Shown: positions 46,734-56,400 of the stretch, in pieces
How the letters are laid out: each line of letters begins with the position of its first letter
Numbering within the stretch: position 1 is the stretch's first letter
From: Legionella taurinensis
Lineage (GTDB): Bacteria; Pseudomonadota; Gammaproteobacteria; Legionellales; Legionellaceae
Direction of reading: 5' to 3'
DNA length: 64,000 nucleotides
Assembly (NCBI RefSeq): GCF_900452865.1
Contig: NZ_UGOZ01000001.1
Location: 2,294,001 to 2,358,000, forward strand
Program-made: the position numbers and the translations under genes
Notes under the pieces: generated by a model
What the model was told of the DNA's origin: nothing
The model's input: only the letters and a program-made list of their open reading frames with translations
Databases searched by the model: none

Positions 46734-47215
46734 GCTTTAAATACCCAAACGAATGCCTGCATCACCAGCCAGGCTGGAATGGCCGCCAGTGCATCATCGA
46801 GCATGACGCCAAAACCGCCTTTAACCCGTTCATCAAAAAACCGGATAGGCCAGGGTTTTACAATATCAAACAGGCGAAATAACAAAAAACCGGCAATAAT
46901 CCAGTAAGTTCCCACAGGAACGGCGATCATGGTGAGTAAAAACCCAACGACCTCATCCCAGACAATGCCGCCAAAGTCCTCCACACCCAATTCTTTCGAG
47001 ACGATGTCGCTGACCCAGACGCCAAGAATAAAAGCGAGGACGGTAAACCCTAAATAAAACCCCAATGGCGATGCGGCGATAAGCAGGTAAACGGGAATGG
47101 CCGCCAACGTTCCCCAGGTTCCCGGAGCGACGGGCATAAGACCGCTGCCGAAGCCAAAAGCGATAAAATAAGCGGGATTCTGCCAGACTTTATTGCCAAG
47201 TTCGATTCTATCCAT
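46730..47215 (-). CDS. pgpA: Phosphatidylglycerophosphatase A
   Basis: PgpA removes the phosphate from phosphatidylglycerophosphate to make phosphatidylglycerol. The 161-aa protein has the expected GFGSGLMPVAPGTWGTLAA start, the central metal-binding GGIVWDEVVGFLLTM, and the RLFDIVKPWPIRFFDERVKGGFGVMLDDALA block, which is specific for the family. It has three or four membrane helices. It follows thiL by 10 nt, the usual thiL-pgpA order of gamma-proteobacteria. Confidence 0.96.
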   Translation of the reverse strand: MDRIELGNKVWQNPAYFIAFGFGSGLMPVAPGTWGTLAAIPVYLLIAASPLGFYLGFTVLAFILGVWVSDIVSKELGVEDFGGIVWDEVVGFLLTMIAVPVGTYWIIAGFLLFRLFDIVKPWPIRFFDERVKGGFGVMLDDALAAIPAWLVMQAFVWVFKA

Positions 47216-47225
47216 GCGCTTTTCC

Positions 47226-48176
47226 TTAAAAGTGGCTATAGCCGCGGGGCGTTAATACCCTGAGCTGACCATCGCCTGTCGTGTAGAGTCCCTCACCTTC
47301 CTCAATCACGCCAATGGGGAAACAGGCAAGGCCCGCTTGCTGCAGTGCCTGGCTGAAGCCTGCTTCATTCTCCCTGGGAATGGTGAAACAGAGTTCATAA
47401 TCGTCGCCGCCGCCAATAGCAAAATCAATGGCTTTGTCCTGTTGATACTTTACTACCAAAGGATGCACGGGTATAGCATCCAGACTAAGTAAAGCACGGA
47501 CACCGCTTTGGGTGCAGATGTGATTTAAATCCGCACTTAACCCATCCGAAATATCAATGGCTGCCGACGCATAGGTTCGTAACAAGGGTGCCAGATCGAC
47601 ACGGGGTCTGGGGTGCATCAGGAGGCGCATCATCGTCTGCTTATCCTGGCTATCGATGCCCTCCTGGTGTAAAAAGGCAACCGCCTGCGCGGCAGCGCCA
47701 AGCGGGCCGCTGACAAAAATCCGATCGCCAGGCTTAGCCCCCGAGCGTTTAACCGCCTTCCCTCTTTCGACTAAACCGTGAATGGTTAAAGTCATGCTGA
47801 GCGGGCCATGCGTGGTATCGCCGCCGATCAGCATGATGTTGTATTGTTTTAATGAGTCATGAAACCCCTGAGAAAAACGCGTCAACCACCGCTCATCCAG
47901 CGACGGCATCGTTAAGGCAAGACTCATCCAGCAGGGTTCCGCTCCCATGGCCGCCATGTCGCTGACGTTAACCATCACCGCCTTGCAGGCGATATCATAA
48001 GCATCCCATTCGCTTAAAAAATGGACTTCTGCAACCAGGGTATCGGTACTGACCAGCAACTGGCAATGGGGAGGAATCTCCATGCAGGCCGCATCGTCGC
48101 CAATACCAATTATCACCTCTGGCCGCTGAATGGCAGGCTGTTTAAAATAGACATCAATGAGGGAAAATTCATTCAT
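47226..48176 (-). CDS. thiL: Thiamine-monophosphate kinase
   Basis: ThiL phosphorylates thiamine monophosphate to the active cofactor thiamine diphosphate. The 316-aa protein starts MNEFSLIDVYFK and has GIGDDAACMEIP, STDTLVAEVHF, NVSDMAAMGAEPCW, GGDTTHG, AIDISDGLSADL and GGGDDYELCFT, all conserved. The frame reaches 48194, but the ATG at 48176 begins the natural N-terminus and overlaps the nusB stop by 8 nt, so the two are translationally coupled. No TPP riboswitch is visible upstream. Confidence 0.96.
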   Translation of the reverse strand: MNEFSLIDVYFKQPAIQRPEVIIGIGDDAACMEIPPHCQLLVSTDTLVAEVHFLSEWDAYDIACKAVMVNVSDMAAMGAEPCWMSLALTMPSLDERWLTRFSQGFHDSLKQYNIMLIGGDTTHGPLSMTLTIHGLVERGKAVKRSGAKPGDRIFVSGPLGAAAQAVAFLHQEGIDSQDKQTMMRLLMHPRPRVDLAPLLRTYASAAIDISDGLSADLNHICTQSGVRALLSLDAIPVHPLVVKYQQDKAIDFAIGGGDDYELCFTIPRENEAGFSQALQQAGLACFPIGVIEEGEGLYTTGDGQLRVLTPRGYSHF

Positions 48177-48612
48177 TGCCAGCGTTAATTTCAATGGCTC
48201 TGGCTTGCCGTGCCAGATTATTCAGCACGCCGTTGACATAACGGTGGCCATCCTGGGAGCCAAATTCCCTGGCTAAAGAAATGGCTTCGTCCAGTACAAC
48301 CTTGTAAGGGATTTCGAGGCAATACAACAACTCAAAGGCGCCCAGACGCAAAACCGCCAGTTCAACCGGGTTTAGTGTGGTAATCGGCCTATCCAATAGA
48401 GGCTCAATCCCGGATTCTATCGCGGTGATTTTTTCAGGGATGCCGTATAAAAGACGGCAGAAATAATCGCTGTCCACTTTGTCCATGTTATTCGCCACAC
48501 GGAATTGAGTTTCTATTTCCGAGAGTTCATGGCCTGACATGGACCATTGATACAACGCCTGCACCGCTAATTTACGGGCACGCCGCTTACCGCTTATTGA
48601 TTGTTTTTCCAC
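48169..48612 (-). CDS. nusB: Transcription antitermination factor NusB
   Basis: NusB binds boxA RNA with S10 and supports rRNA antitermination. The 147-aa all-helical protein has RRARKLAVQALYQWSMSG at the start and LRLGAFELLYCLEIPYKVVLDEAISLA plus DGHRYVNGVLNNLAR at the end. The start is a GTG (48612), with GAGGT about 4-5 nt upstream. It comes 7 nt after the nrdR stop. Confidence 0.96.
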   Translation of the reverse strand: MEKQSISGKRRARKLAVQALYQWSMSGHELSEIETQFRVANNMDKVDSDYFCRLLYGIPEKITAIESGIEPLLDRPITTLNPVELAVLRLGAFELLYCLEIPYKVVLDEAISLAREFGSQDGHRYVNGVLNNLARQARAIEINAGNE

Positions 48613-48619
48613 AGCTACC

Positions 48620-49081
48620 TCATGACGAGTGGTCGTCTTTCATTTCATCAATGGTTTGTCTGAAATCACTGACGTCTTTAAAACGTTTGTACACGGAAGC
48701 AAATCGGACATAAGCAACATGATCAAGACGATACAGCTGTTTCATGACCCATTCACCAACCTGACGGGAGTCGATTTCCCGCTCCCCGCTGCGGCGGATA
48801 TCCTGCATAATGCTTTCTACCGCCTCGTCCAGCGCATCGACACTGACTGGTCTTTTTTCCAGTGCCCTGAGCATTCCTGAGCGCAGATTATTGATATTGA
48901 AAGGTTCACGCCGCCCATCGCGCTTGACAATCAGCGGCATGATTAATTCTGCCGTCTCAAAGGTTGTGAAGCGCTCGTGACACTCGAGACACTGACGCCG
49001 CCTTCGTACCTGAGCGCCCTCGGCGATCAGGCGCGAATCGATCACTTTGGTTTCTTCTGCCTGGCAAAATGGACAATACAT
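48620..49081 (-). CDS. nrdR: Transcriptional repressor NrdR
   Basis: NrdR represses ribonucleotide reductase operons, sensing ATP/dATP by an ATP-cone. The 153-aa protein has the N-terminal zinc ribbon (C3-x2-C6 and C31-x2-C34) and the ATP-cone ([20 protein letters not shown], about 47-135). No nrd operon is in the window, so its targets lie elsewhere. The ATG is 2 nt after the glyA stop, so expression follows glyA. Confidence 0.97.
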   Translation of the reverse strand: MYCPFCQAEETKVIDSRLIAEGAQVRRRRQCLECHERFTTFETAELIMPLIVKRDGRREPFNINNLRSGMLRALEKRPVSVDALDEAVESIMQDIRRSGEREIDSRQVGEWVMKQLYRLDHVAYVRFASVYKRFKDVSDFRQTIDEMKDDHSS

Positions 49082-49083
49082 GA

Positions 49084-50337
49084 TTAACGATACACCGGGA
49101 ATTCATGGCATAAATGAATCACTTTGGATTTCACCAGCGAAATCAAGCTTTCATTCTGAATGTCGTCGAGAATATCACAAATCCATTCCGACAAGACTTT
49201 GATTTCCCTTTCTTTAAATCCTCGAGTCGTTACTGCCGGTGTACCCAAACGCAGGCCGCTGGTCACAAACGGTGAGCGCGGATCATTAGGGACTGCGTTT
49301 TTGTTCACCGTGATGTTGGCACGACCCAACGCGGCATCGGCCTCTTTGCCCGTGATGCCTTTGTCAATCAGATTCACAAGAAGCAGGTGGTTTTCCGTGC
49401 CGCCTGACACAATAGGATAACCGCGGCTTGTTAGAACTTCCGCCATGACTCTGGCATTGGCTAAAACTTGTTCCTGATACGCTTTGAATTCAGGTTGCAA
49501 GGCTTCAGCAAATGCAACCGCCTTGGCCGAAATCACATGCATCAGGGGGCCACCCTGCATGCCGGGAAAAACAGACGAATTCAGTTTCTTTTCAATGTCT
49601 TCATTGGCACGGGCTAAAATCATACCACCGCGGGGGCCGCGCAGGGTTTTATGGGTTGTCGTGGTCACCACGTCGGCAAACGGAACGGGTGAGGGATAAA
49701 GACCTGCCGCAATGAGTCCCGCCACATGGGCGACATCGGCCATCAGGTATGCCCCGACCTTGTCAGCAATGGCTCTGAAACGCGCCCAATCAAGAATCCG
49801 TGAGTAGGCCGAAAAACCGGCAATGATCATTTTGGGTTTATGAGTCAGCGCGAGCTGTTCCAGCGCATCATAATCAATTAAACCGGTATTGGCATCCACA
49901 CCGTAACCGATCGCCTCATAAAGTTTGCCGGAAAAATTAACTTTGGAGCCGTGCGTCAAATGACCGCCATCAGGCAGGGACATGCCTAAAATCACATCGC
50001 CCGGGTTAAGCAGCGCCATCATTACCGCCGCATTGGCCTGAGAACCGGAATGAGGCTGCACGTTGACATAATCCGCGCCGAACAACTGCCTGGCTCGGGT
50101 GATGGCTAAATTTTCCGCCACGTCCACCCATTCGCACCCGCCATAATACCGTTTGCCCGGATAACCTTCAGCGTATTTGTTAGTCAGCACAGAGCCTTGC
50201 GCTTCAAGGACACGCGGGCTGGCATAATTTTCCGAGGCAATCAGCTCAATGTGATCTTCCTGACGCTGTTTTTCCGCCTGGATGGCCTGCCACAGTTCGT
50301 CATCAAATCCTGCGATAGTAAACTGGTTATCAAACAT
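49084..50337 (-). CDS. glyA: Serine hydroxymethyltransferase
   Basis: GlyA interconverts serine and glycine and makes 5,10-methylene-tetrahydrofolate, the main one-carbon source. The 417-aa PLP protein has [39 protein letters not shown], the lysine motif [18 protein letters not shown] and SGTENHL-type substrate contacts. The ATG at 50337 has GAGG 7 nt upstream. It heads the run glyA-nrdR-nusB-thiL-pgpA-AI-2E permease. Confidence 0.97.
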   Translation of the reverse strand: MFDNQFTIAGFDDELWQAIQAEKQRQEDHIELIASENYASPRVLEAQGSVLTNKYAEGYPGKRYYGGCEWVDVAENLAITRARQLFGADYVNVQPHSGSQANAAVMMALLNPGDVILGMSLPDGGHLTHGSKVNFSGKLYEAIGYGVDANTGLIDYDALEQLALTHKPKMIIAGFSAYSRILDWARFRAIADKVGAYLMADVAHVAGLIAAGLYPSPVPFADVVTTTTHKTLRGPRGGMILARANEDIEKKLNSSVFPGMQGGPLMHVISAKAVAFAEALQPEFKAYQEQVLANARVMAEVLTSRGYPIVSGGTENHLLLVNLIDKGITGKEADAALGRANITVNKNAVPNDPRSPFVTSGLRLGTPAVTTRGFKEREIKVLSEWICDILDDIQNESLISLVKSKVIHLCHEFPVYR

Positions 50338-50366
50338 TCGTTGTCCTCAATATTAATGATTAGACT

Positions 50367-50428
50367 ATTATAGCCGCTGTTTTTTAAAGCACCTATGCCT
50401 CATCCACTGCATGAGTATTTTCACTCAT
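50367..50428 (-). promoter_or_regulatory. glyA promoter and upstream palindrome
   Basis: The consensus -10 TATAAT lies on the minus strand at 50367-50372, with a poor -35 (TAGGTG) 17 bp upstream at 50390-50395. A palindrome ATGAGT (50411-50416) and ACTCAT (50423-50428) sits just above it and may bind a regulator. I do not see a folate or purine repressor box of known type. Confidence 0.45.
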
Positions 50429-50462
50429 TTGAGACTGAATTTACGACAAACCCCACCAACCG

Positions 50463-50768
50463 TTATCTGACGATGATATCGTTTCGTACATGCCTGACGC
50501 CATTTAAGCTGTCAGCAATCTGGCCAGCGCGCAGTTTGATGCGTTGACTGTCAACAAACCCGCTCAACTGCACTTCATCCTTAAAGGTTTTCACCTGAAT
50601 GGAAAAGCCTTTGGTTCCCAATTCATCAATCAGGCTGGCCTTGACTTTGGCCGTCAATGCCGAGCTGTCTAAATATTCGCCAGTGCTTTCACTGCCTGGT
50701 GTCGAAGAACAGGCGACAATCATTGCGGCAGAGAAAACCAGAATCAGTTGCTTTGCTGTCTTAAACAT
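50463..50768 (-). CDS. BON-domain lipoprotein
   Basis: A 101-aa protein with a lipoprotein signal (MFKTAKQLILVFSAAMIVAC, lipid on the Cys of the IVAC lipobox) and a single BON domain (SSALTAKVKASLIDE, IQVKTFKDEVQLSGFV and RAGQIADSLNGVRHVRNDI), the fold of OsmY- and DolP-type envelope proteins that bind phospholipid surfaces. The frame runs to 50807, but ATG 50768 begins the signal peptide and follows GGAGGA by about 4 nt. It lies between glyA and the His-rich lipoprotein gene, all on the minus strand. Confidence 0.88.
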   Translation of the reverse strand: MFKTAKQLILVFSAAMIVACSSTPGSESTGEYLDSSALTAKVKASLIDELGTKGFSIQVKTFKDEVQLSGFVDSQRIKLRAGQIADSLNGVRHVRNDIIVR

Positions 50769-50818
50769 CCATTCCTCCATTGCTTTACAATTACAAAAGA
50801 GTACCACACGGCAATGAA

Positions 50819-51436
50819 CTAGTCATGGCCGTAAATGGTATTTACCCGATTGTCATTTGCAGGGGTAACAACGGCCTGGCCAGCCTGCCCCTGAGCCGTG
50901 TTTGCGGCTTGCGGCTGATAGCTTCCGTAGGGATTCCACGCCCTGCCGCGGGAACTGCGCACACCACCCTGACCGGGGTGGCCGTGGGTATTGTCGGCCT
51001 GATTCTGGCTTGGGTGACCGTGCGTGTTGCCGCCCTGACTTTCATCCGGGTGACCATGCGTGTTACCGGCCTGATTTTGGCTGGGATGACCATGGGTGTT
51101 ACCGGCCTGATTTTGGCTCGGGTGACCATGGGTGTTATCGCCTGGCTGTCCCTGACTGGAATGACCATGCACATTGGCAGGTCCACCGGGACGGTAATTG
51201 CGCGGCGTTTGTACAATGACGGGATTATTATTGCCATAGTGTCCATGATAACGGCGATAACTGCTTTGATGACCGTGGTAATGGCCAGCCCCCGACTCGT
51301 AGGGAGCCGAATAATACGGTGTTTCCACACGGGCCTGCGGCGGCGGATAACGATAATCATTCATGTAATAATCATCTTCTATGCCGCATGAGCTCAGCAC
51401 GGGCAACGCCAGTAACAACCAAAATGAACGCTTCAT
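50819..51436 (-). CDS. His-rich repeat lipoprotein
   Basis: A 205-aa lipoprotein (signal LLLALPVLSSC, lipid Cys17) of no known family. After a Tyr-rich segment (about 22-60) with GHYHGHQSSYRRYHGHYG come about five tandem repeats of 12 residues, consensus NTHGHPSQNQAG, at residues 101-158. HGH in each unit suggests possible Zn, Ni or Cu binding, or pH-dependent behaviour; this is an inference. The frame extends to 51502, but that part lies across a terminator (51452-51491), and ATG 51436 has AGGGGG just upstream. Low-complexity plus-strand ORFs over the repeats are shadows. Confidence 0.82.
   Translation of the reverse strand: MKRSFWLLLALPVLSSCGIEDDYYMNDYRYPPPQARVETPYYSAPYESGAGHYHGHQSSYRRYHGHYGNNNPVIVQTPRNYRPGGPANVHGHSSQGQPGDNTHGHPSQNQAGNTHGHPSQNQAGNTHGHPDESQGGNTHGHPSQNQADNTHGHPGQGGVRSSRGRAWNPYGSYQPQAANTAQGQAGQAVVTPANDNRVNTIYGHD
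50963..51136 (-). repeat. Tandem 36-bp coding repeat (HGH units)
   Basis: About five units of 36 bp encode the 12-residue THGHP repeats of the lipoprotein. Two units are identical in protein sequence and the others differ by a few residues, so copy number has probably changed by slippage or recombination. Confidence 0.75.
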
Positions 51437-51451
51437 AAAACCCCCTGCTTT

Positions 51452-51491
51452 AAAAAAAAAGAAAGGCACGATTGGATTAATCATGCCTTTC
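51452..51491 (-). terminator. Strong rho-independent terminator for the 51515 gene
   Basis: On the minus strand GAAAGGCA and TGCCTTTC (51484-51491 and 51461-51468) pair, extended inward to 13 bp with one G-U, followed by nine T (51452-51460). It separates the 51515 gene from the His-rich lipoprotein gene. Confidence 0.92.
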
Positions 51492-51514
51492 CGATACAAC
51501 ATACGAACCTCAGC

Positions 51515-51934
51515 TTACTTGGCGCTGACTTCAGCCTTGATTTGGTCCTTGAGATAAGGAACAACATGGATTGTTCTGTTGACTGGCGTGTAGCCGGCGT
51601 AAACAGAATAACCGCTGAATGTCTTGATATACAGGTTCATCCAGGCATGGCAGTAACCATAGTAATACAGACTCACGTAGTGGGGCGCATCAAAACGGTA
51701 AATGTTGAAGCTGTTCATATAACTGCCATCATCGAACTGCCCAAACACAGAAAGATTGTCGTAACTATCATTGATGATCTCAATTTCACAATAACCGGGC
51801 ACCATCGCGTTTTTCGCGCCGGCAACGGCTTTTACATCAGCAGGCTTGGCTTGCGGATGAACATGGCGGTTTTGAGCAAAGGCAGAAGACAACAAACCCA
51901 AACAACAAACGAACAGCAATGACTTTAACTTCAT
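51515..51934 (-). CDS. Small exported protein of unknown function
   Basis: 139 residues with signal peptide MKLKSLLFVCCLGLLSSAFA, hence periplasmic, outer-membrane or secreted. The mature part has two cysteines (GYCEIEI and GYCHAWMN) that could pair and many aromatic residues (YVSLYYYGYCHAWMNLYI), suggesting a beta sandwich. Not recognised. The frame starts at 52027, but ATG 51934 begins the signal peptide and has GGAG 5 nt upstream. It is monocistronic, ended by the strong terminator just after its stop. Confidence 0.8.
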   Translation of the reverse strand: MKLKSLLFVCCLGLLSSAFAQNRHVHPQAKPADVKAVAGAKNAMVPGYCEIEIINDSYDNLSVFGQFDDGSYMNSFNIYRFDAPHYVSLYYYGYCHAWMNLYIKTFSGYSVYAGYTPVNRTIHVVPYLKDQIKAEVSAK

Positions 51935-52162
51935 GGTAACTCCATTCATGGATTGGAGAGCAAATGGTAACAAAGGATTGTATTTAGTCAACAGGTTTTT
52001 TAAATGTTCATGACCTTCGCCGTTCAAACAGGAATAAACGCATTATAACGGCTTCTCTCTATTGCCATTTTTTCCTGACGGGGAGAGAATTGATCGTTTC
52101 CACAGGTAATGCCATGACTTCAATCACAGGCTTAATCAACATCGAGCTTCAGGGGACGCCGC

Positions 52163-53425
52163 ATGAAAAAACGCATGACCATAATGATCACTGCCCTCGT
52201 CATTGTTTTCGGAGGCATCGTTGCGTTTAATCTGTTTAAAAATTTCATGATTAAACGCTTTTTCGCCACCTATGAACCCCCTGCAGTCAGCGTGTCCTCT
52301 GTCACGGCTGTTAAACGCGAATGGCGTCCCACCCTTCCTGCCGTCGGCAATTTCGTGGCGACCAACGGGGTGGAAGTCAACTCGGAAGCCTCTGGAAATG
52401 TGGTTAAAATCCATTTTGAATCCGGACAATACGTTTCGGAAGGCAGCAAGCTTATCGACATTGATGACAGCGTGGACCAGGCAACCCTTAAATTCAACAA
52501 GGCGCAACTGGCACTGCGGCAGCTCAGTTACCAGCGTCAGGTGGATTTGAATAAAAAAGGGGCCGCTCCCGTTTCCAATGTGGATGAAGCGAAGGCCAAC
52601 CTCGAGCAAAGTGAAGCCGACGTGGAAAAAACCGAGGCGCAAATCCGGCAGAAACACATCACCGCCCCCTTTGCCGGTAAACTCGGTATCCGCCAGGTGA
52701 ACCTCGGCCAATACATTACGCCGGGACAGACCTCGATTGTTACCCTGCAGTCCTTAGATCCCCTTTATCTGCAATTCTATCTGCCTGAGCAATACTATAA
52801 ACGCCTGTACATCAATCAGGGCATTGAGTTTAATGTGGAAGAATTTGAAGGACTGGCTTTCCAGGCCAAGATTACGGCCATCAACGCCAAAGTCGACCCC
52901 AACACCCACAACGTGCTGGTTCAGGCGACATTGCCCAATTGCCCCGCCGAGGCACTAAGCGATTTGAAAAAGACCACGCTGGTAAAAACATCAAAGGACA
53001 TTGACACCGGGAAAACCATTGTCACCTGCAGCACAAAAGACAACTTAAAAAACCACATTTCGCATTTTGTCTTCATCCCCGGGATGTTCGCTTCCATCGC
53101 GGTTGAACAACCGGCGATCTCTGAGGTTATTGTTCTGCCCTCCACGGCCATTTCTTACAGCCTGTATGGTCATTCTGTTTACCTCATTGAAAAAGGCACC
53201 AAAGGCGAAAAGGATGAAAACGGCAAGGATAAACTCTATGTCAAGCGCGTGTTTGTCACTACGGGAGAACAATCCGGTAATTTCACGGTCATTAATTCCG
53301 GCGTCAAGGCAGGCGATATAGTCGTCAGTTCCGGGGAGCTTAAGCTGCAGAACGGCACGCGCGTGGTGATTAATAACAGCGTCAAGCTCAATGCCGTCAG
53401 CAATCCTGACACCATAGGGCAATAA
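52163..53425 (+). CDS. RND efflux periplasmic adaptor (membrane fusion protein)
   Basis: The adaptor that links an RND pump to an outer-membrane channel. The 420-aa protein has an N-terminal membrane helix (IMITALVIVFGGIVAFNLF), barrel-sandwich lipoyl halves (NGVEVNSEASGNVVKIHFES and HITAPFAGKLGIRQVNLGQY), an alpha-hairpin (about 110-160), then beta-barrel and membrane-proximal domains (SGVKAGDIVVSSGELKLQNG). It is odd in one respect: where the family reads VQATLPN then PGMF, this has about 45 extra residues carrying C260 and C289. It heads a two-gene unit with the 53493 pump; no TolC-like channel gene is near. Confidence 0.9.
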   Translation: MKKRMTIMITALVIVFGGIVAFNLFKNFMIKRFFATYEPPAVSVSSVTAVKREWRPTLPAVGNFVATNGVEVNSEASGNVVKIHFESGQYVSEGSKLIDIDDSVDQATLKFNKAQLALRQLSYQRQVDLNKKGAAPVSNVDEAKANLEQSEADVEKTEAQIRQKHITAPFAGKLGIRQVNLGQYITPGQTSIVTLQSLDPLYLQFYLPEQYYKRLYINQGIEFNVEEFEGLAFQAKITAINAKVDPNTHNVLVQATLPNCPAEALSDLKKTTLVKTSKDIDTGKTIVTCSTKDNLKNHISHFVFIPGMFASIAVEQPAISEVIVLPSTAISYSLYGHSVYLIEKGTKGEKDENGKDKLYVKRVFVTTGEQSGNFTVINSGVKAGDIVVSSGELKLQNGTRVVINNSVKLNAVSNPDTIGQ

Positions 53426-53437
53426 TACTGGTTTTGT

Positions 53438-53464
53438 GTGAAGCAGCCTTCGTGCGGGCTTCAC
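53438..53464 (+). other. Stem-loop between adaptor and pump genes
   Basis: GTGAAGC (53438-53444) and GCTTCAC (53458-53464), 7-bp stem with a 13-nt loop, in the 67-bp spacer. It may tune stability of the pump mRNA relative to the adaptor. No T-run. Confidence 0.35.
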
Positions 53465-53492
53465 GCGCATTGCAATCGTCAGCAGGTATATT

Positions 53493-56400
53493 ATGAAATT
53501 TACTGATATTTTCATTAAGCGGCCCGTTTTAGCCACTGTCGTGAGTCTGTTAATTTTCCTCTTTGGTCTTAATTCCATAATGACCATGCAAATCCGTCAG
53601 TACCCTAAAATGGACAACACGGTGATTACCATCACCACCGCCTACCCCGGCGCGGATGCCAACCTGATTGCAGGATTTATCACCACCCCGCTTGAAGCCG
53701 CAGTGGCCAGTGCGGAGGGGATTGACTACATGACGTCGTCCAGTACGCAAAGTGTCAGTACCATTACTCTGACCATCAAACTCAATTTTGATCCACAGGT
53801 CGCTTTTACCGATGTGATGAGCAAGGTTCAACAAACGTTAAACCAGTTACCCCCCGAATCCCAACAACCCGTGATTGTAAAAAGCTCAGACACCTCTACC
53901 CCGCTGATGTACATCAGCCTTGACAGTACGGCCATGACACCGCAGCAGATCACCGACTACGCTGTGCGGGTCGTGCAGCCCCAGCTTGAAACCGTGGACG
54001 GCGTGGCCAAGGCCGAACTGCTGGGGGGGGCAACTTACTCCATGCGTATATTCCTTGATCCCATCAAAATGGCGGCCTTGAAAATCACACCGGCCGATGT
54101 GTCTGCCGTACTTGCCCGCAACAACTTCTTAACTGCAGCCGGCAGCACCAAGAGTGAATACGTGGCCATCAACATGACAGCGAAAACGGATTTGAATAAT
54201 GCCGAGGAATTCAGCCGCCTGATTGTCCGCAGCAACAACAACTCCATTATCCGCCTGCGCGACATCGGCAAAGTCATTTTAGGCTCCCAGGATTACAACA
54301 CGACAGTAACCTTTAACGGGAAAAAGGCCGTTTTTCTGGCCATCACGCCCACGCCAACCGCCAACCCGCTGACGGTGATCACCGACGTCAGAAAACTGTT
54401 TCCTTCGGTCCAGCGCGAATTCCCGCCCTCCCTGACCGGCACCATTGTGTATGATGCCACCGACTTTATCCGCGCTTCCATTAATGAGGTCATCACCACC
54501 ATCATTGAAGCGGCATTAATCGTTATTGTTGTTATTTTTCTTTTCTTAGGCTCTGTGCGGTCGGTGATTATTCCCGTGGTGACCATACCCTTGTCGTTGA
54601 TCGGGGTCTGTACCCTGATGATGGCGCTGGGCTATTCGATCAATCTGCTGACCCTGCTTGCTTTTGTGCTTGCCATTGGCCTTGTGGTGGATGATGCCAT
54701 CGTCGTGGTGGAGAATGTGCACCGGCATCTGGAGGAAGGCAAAACACCGTTTCAGGCAGCGCTTATCGGCGCGCGCGAAATTGCCCTGCCGGTTATCGCC
54801 ATGACCATTACACTGGCGGCAGTGTATGCCCCCATTGGTTTCATGGGTGGACTGACGGGCGCGCTTTTTAAGGAATTCGCTTTTACTTTGGCGTCTGCCG
54901 TTATTATTTCGGGGATTATCGCGCTGACGTTAAGTCCCATGATGTGCTCCAAGATTCTCAGCGCAGACACCAACAGCAGCCGCTTTGTCAGATTTCTCGA
55001 TGACAAATTCGCCAAGCTTAAGGATCGGTATAAACGAAGTCTCCACAGTTTGCTGAATACACGCAGCATCATGCTTGTCTTTTCGGCGGTAGTCCTGTTA
55101 ATGCTTCCTTACCTCTACAGCACGACGCCCACAGAAACAGCGCCGGAAGAAGATCAGGGCTTTTTCTTTGTCATTGCAACAGCGCCTCAGTATGCCACCA
55201 TCAACTACATTGAAGCGTTTACCAATGAATTTAACAAAATTTATCGAAGTTTCCCGGAAACCGAATACTATTTTGCCATCAACGCCAGCACGCCAATGTC
55301 GGGGATGGTATTAAAGCCCTGGGATGAGCGCAAGGGAACCCAATTTAAAATGAAAGAACCCTTGCAGAAAAAACTCGACATGGTCACAGGCCTTTCTGCT
55401 TTTGCAGTGATACCGCCCCCTCTACCCGGCGGGGGCTCAGGAACGCCCATTCAATTCGTGATCAAAACCACCAATGATTTCCAGACCCTGTTTGATGTTT
55501 CTAACCAGCTTATCGAAAAAGCCAGGCAAAGCGGGCTGTTTATTTTCCTCGACAATAGCCTTAAATTTAACCAACCGGAAGTCGAATTCCAAATTAACCG
55601 CTCCAAGGCATCCGATTTGGGCCTTGATATGCAGGCCATAGGCAGCAGCCTCACCAGTGCCTTGTCGGGCAATTATGTCAATTACTTTAACCTGCAGGGC
55701 CGAAGCTATGAAGTCATTCCGCAACTTGACCGGCGTTTCCGCCTCACCCCGGAACAGCTCGGTGAAATTTATGTGCGAACCGCCAGTAGCGACATGGTAC
55801 CTCTGTCCACCGTGGTCACTGCCAAAGAGGTGACGCAGCCGAACGCGGTCTCCCACTTCCAACAGCTCAATTCCGCCACCATTCAAGGGGTAATGATGCC
55901 TGGCGTAACCCTGGGTCAAGGAATTGCTTACCTTCAGCAGCAGGCAGATGAATTGTTGCCGCGTGGCTTTACTTATGACTATGGCGGCCAGTCGCGTCAG
56001 TTTATTCAGGAAGGGAATGCGCTGATTTTTGCCTTCTTCCTGGCGGTTATCGTGATTTTCCTGGTGCTTGCCGCACAATATGAAAGTTTCAGGGATCCGC
56101 TCATCGTGTTAATCAGCGTGCCCATGTCGATTTGCGGCGCCTTGATTCCTTTAAATCTGGGAGCCGCGTCCATCAACATTTACACGCAGGTGGGGTTAAT
56201 TACCTTAATTGGTTTAATCAGTAAGCACGGCATCCTTATTGTTGACTTTGCCAATCAGCTGCAACGCGAAAAAGGCCTTGACCGACGGGCCGCGGTGGAA
56301 GAAGCCGCCTCCATTCGCCTTCGTCCCATTCTGATGACGACGGCTGCCATGGTGTTTGGGGTCTTTCCTCTCCTTATCGCTACCGGTGCAGGGGCCGTCA

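Noticed and set aside
47226-48176. TPP riboswitch near thiL
   Set aside because: thiL is inside an operon and overlaps nusB; there is no untranslated space for a riboswitch.
50338-50462. Glycine riboswitch upstream of glyA
   Set aside because: The gap is only 125 bp and lacks the paired aptamer features; only a promoter and a short palindrome are seen.
50963-51136. CRISPR array
   Set aside because: The 36-bp units are head-to-tail coding repeats without unique spacers.
50780-51391. 203-aa plus-strand ORF over the HGH lipoprotein
   Set aside because: It is the antisense shadow of a repetitive coding region; low-complexity Val/Met/Thr-rich product, no ribosome-binding site, and the minus-strand gene has a signal peptide and lipobox.
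51437-51502. Upstream extension of the HGH lipoprotein frame
   Set aside because: It crosses the intrinsic terminator of the previous gene and delays the signal peptide.
52136-52711. 191-aa minus-strand ORF
   Set aside because: Antisense to the adaptor gene, no start signals.
55437-56078. 213-aa minus-strand ORF
   Set aside because: Antisense to the conserved second half of the RND pump, with no family resemblance.
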